From assembly GCA_964640655.1 (NCBI GenBank), contig CAZXFT010000003.1:1-64000 (forward strand): DNA of 64,000 nucleotides. Reading direction: 5' to 3'. The translations under genes were made by a program, and so were the position numbers. Shown here piece after piece: positions 63,066 through 64,000 of this stretch; positions within the stretch are counted from its first letter, which is position 1; each line of letters starts with the position of its first letter. This stretch comes from BJGO01 sp964640655. Its GTDB lineage: Bacteria > Bacteroidota > Bacteroidia > Chitinophagales > UBA10324. The notes beneath the pieces were generated by a model. That model made no database searches, was not told the DNA's origin, and saw nothing but the letters and a program-made list of their open reading frames with translations.

Positions 63066-63479
63066 TTATTTGACAACAGTACTATTTGTTATCACAACAT
63101 CATTTGTGTATCCGGTACACAACCCTTTTATGGTAACGGCATCCCCTGATTTGAGTGCTTTGTAATTATCAGAATCTGAGAGCAACATGGTAAACTGTAT
63201 CCCGAACATAGGATCATCTGTGCTGAGATATATAACGGTTTCCTGCTTTTGGTTCTTCTCCGTTTGCGATATGTTCCCGTTAACGGCTAATACTTTTTCT
63301 CTGTAAAGGCTATCCGCTCTGTGTTCATCGGTGCTATAGTGCTGAAAAAGTTCATTGGCTGAAATATTTAGATCAATTTTGACATCAGTATAGTCTTTCT
63401 TGGGTTTGTTGTACATATAGTATGCAACCCCACCTCCTAAAATGCTTATAACAAATAGTACGATCAGAATTTTTTTCAT
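63066..63479 (-). CDS. Membrane-anchored OB-fold protein (tRNA_anti-like)
   Basis: A 137-residue protein with one N-terminal membrane segment (ILIVLFVISILGGGVAYYMY). The rest looks like an OB-fold domain of the tRNA_anti-like family: ELFQHYSTDEHRADSLYREKVLAVNGNI, QETVIYLSTDDPMFGIQFTM and GDAVTIKGLCTGYTNDVVITN. Such proteins are common in Bacteroidota and uncharacterised. The ATG at 63479 begins the hydrophobic stretch; an open frame to 63521 is not needed. Confidence 0.78.
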   Translation of the reverse strand: MKKILIVLFVISILGGGVAYYMYNKPKKDYTDVKIDLNISANELFQHYSTDEHRADSLYREKVLAVNGNISQTEKNQKQETVIYLSTDDPMFGIQFTMLLSDSDNYKALKSGDAVTIKGLCTGYTNDVVITNSTVVK

Positions 63480-63568
63480 GGAACTTTTTTTTGAAATATA
63501 CCATACATTAGGTAGCAACAAATGAATTTAATTTTTTTTGCGACGTTTGTTATATATCCAATAACCGA

Positions 63569-64000
63569 ATGATTAAACGACTTATATTCTTTTTCATCGC
63601 ATTAGTGATAGTTGCGACAGCTTGTAAGCATCACCCTATTGATCCTAATGTTCCACCAAACGATTACCAGTCATCTAACTGCAGTCCCGATACGGTATAT
63701 TTTGTTAATGACATTCTTCTGCTGATAGCAAGCAATTGTGCACAAAGCGGTTGCCACGATGCCATTACACACAAAAAGGGGTTATACTTATACGATTACA
63801 ACGGTATTATGAAGATTGTAAAACCAGGCAATGCAGGTGATAGCAAATTATACAAGGTAATTACTACCACTGATTATGATGATATTATGCCACCACCACC
63901 AATGAACCCGTTGTCATCCTCTCAAATTGCATTAATCGCAAAATGGATTCAACAGGGAGCGCTGAATAATGAATGTATTAGTTGCGATACTACATTGGTA
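63569..64000 (+). CDS. Lipoprotein with cytochrome c-like CX4CH motif, truncated by the window
   Basis: The frame runs from an ATG at 63569 to the window end (144 codons). MIKRLIFFFIALVIVATAC is a lipoprotein signal with the lipobox Cys. ASNCAQSGCHD has a CX4CH motif that resembles the heme motif of Bacteroidota c-type cytochrome domains, with KLYKVITTTDYDDIMPPPP and IALIAKWIQQGAL further on, as in such domains. The C-terminus lies outside. Whether heme is bound at the longer spacing cannot be told. Confidence 0.75.
   Translation, partial: MIKRLIFFFIALVIVATACKHHPIDPNVPPNDYQSSNCSPDTVYFVNDILLLIASNCAQSGCHDAITHKKGLYLYDYNGIMKIVKPGNAGDSKLYKVITTTDYDDIMPPPPMNPLSSSQIALIAKWIQQGALNNECISCDTTLV

Noticed and set aside
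1..64000. CRISPR array, prophage or integrative element
   Set aside because: I saw no regularly spaced repeats with spacers, no integrase, phage or conjugation genes, and the gene content is mostly core and envelope functions.

Overview
The window reads as chromosomal DNA of a Bacteroidota bacterium. The evidence is AT-rich codon use, Por-type C-terminal sorting domains, a TonB-dependent receptor, TIGR02757 and DUF2490 proteins, very weak Shine-Dalgarno signals, and repeated TAnnTTTG (-7) promoter boxes, one with a TTG box 19 nt upstream. A Chitinophagales-like lineage would fit, but I cannot fix the order from sequence alone. There is no rRNA, phage, IS element or CRISPR array.

Layout. 1-3404: the 5' part of tRNA-Gly, mutS and a TrmH-family methylase. 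3447-10911: two minus-strand transcription units for nucleotide sugars. One has a WbpE-like aminotransferase, UDP-glucose dehydrogenase and UDP-xylose synthase. The other has a WbpD-like acetyltransferase, a UDP-HexNAc dehydrogenase, RfbB and a WbpP-like epimerase. 10992-14499: a barrel protein coupled to the Kdo transferase waaA, a proline-rich unknown and tdk. 14611-19210: a FecA-like receptor divergent from a 7TM histidine kinase and a LuxR-type response regulator. 19394-30365: four tandem genes for large type IX secretion cargo proteins with nearly identical DNA blocks at their ends. 30420-40273: TIGR02757/hutH, tadA, an outer-membrane efflux protein plus adaptor, gpsA, a deacetylase, a TerB-like protein and an M13 peptidase. 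40274-42074: rfbA and an SDR epimerase. 42402-46756: a complete pstSCAB-phoU operon. 46930-64000: purKE, a DCC protein, a CAP protein, arginase, argS, a GT-C-like membrane protein behind a tetranucleotide repeat, a flavin oxidoreductase, STAS/rnz, clpC, an HhH protein, a DUF2490 protein, lysS, an OB-fold protein and a truncated lipoprotein.

The most interesting features are regulatory or mosaic. (1) A CCCC-N6-GGKRAT element sits exactly 22 nt before the -7 box of five promoters: the response regulator and all four secreted-protein genes. This suggests a local two-component regulon. (2) An (ACAT)8 tract lies where a one-unit change would join an upstream ATG to a membrane-protein frame, which suggests phase variation. 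(3) PstC carries a PstS-like fragment in its first periplasmic loop. (4) The T9SS cargo genes look homogenised by gene conversion. (5) Several genes start only 5-9 nt after the -7 box, suggesting leaderless mRNAs.
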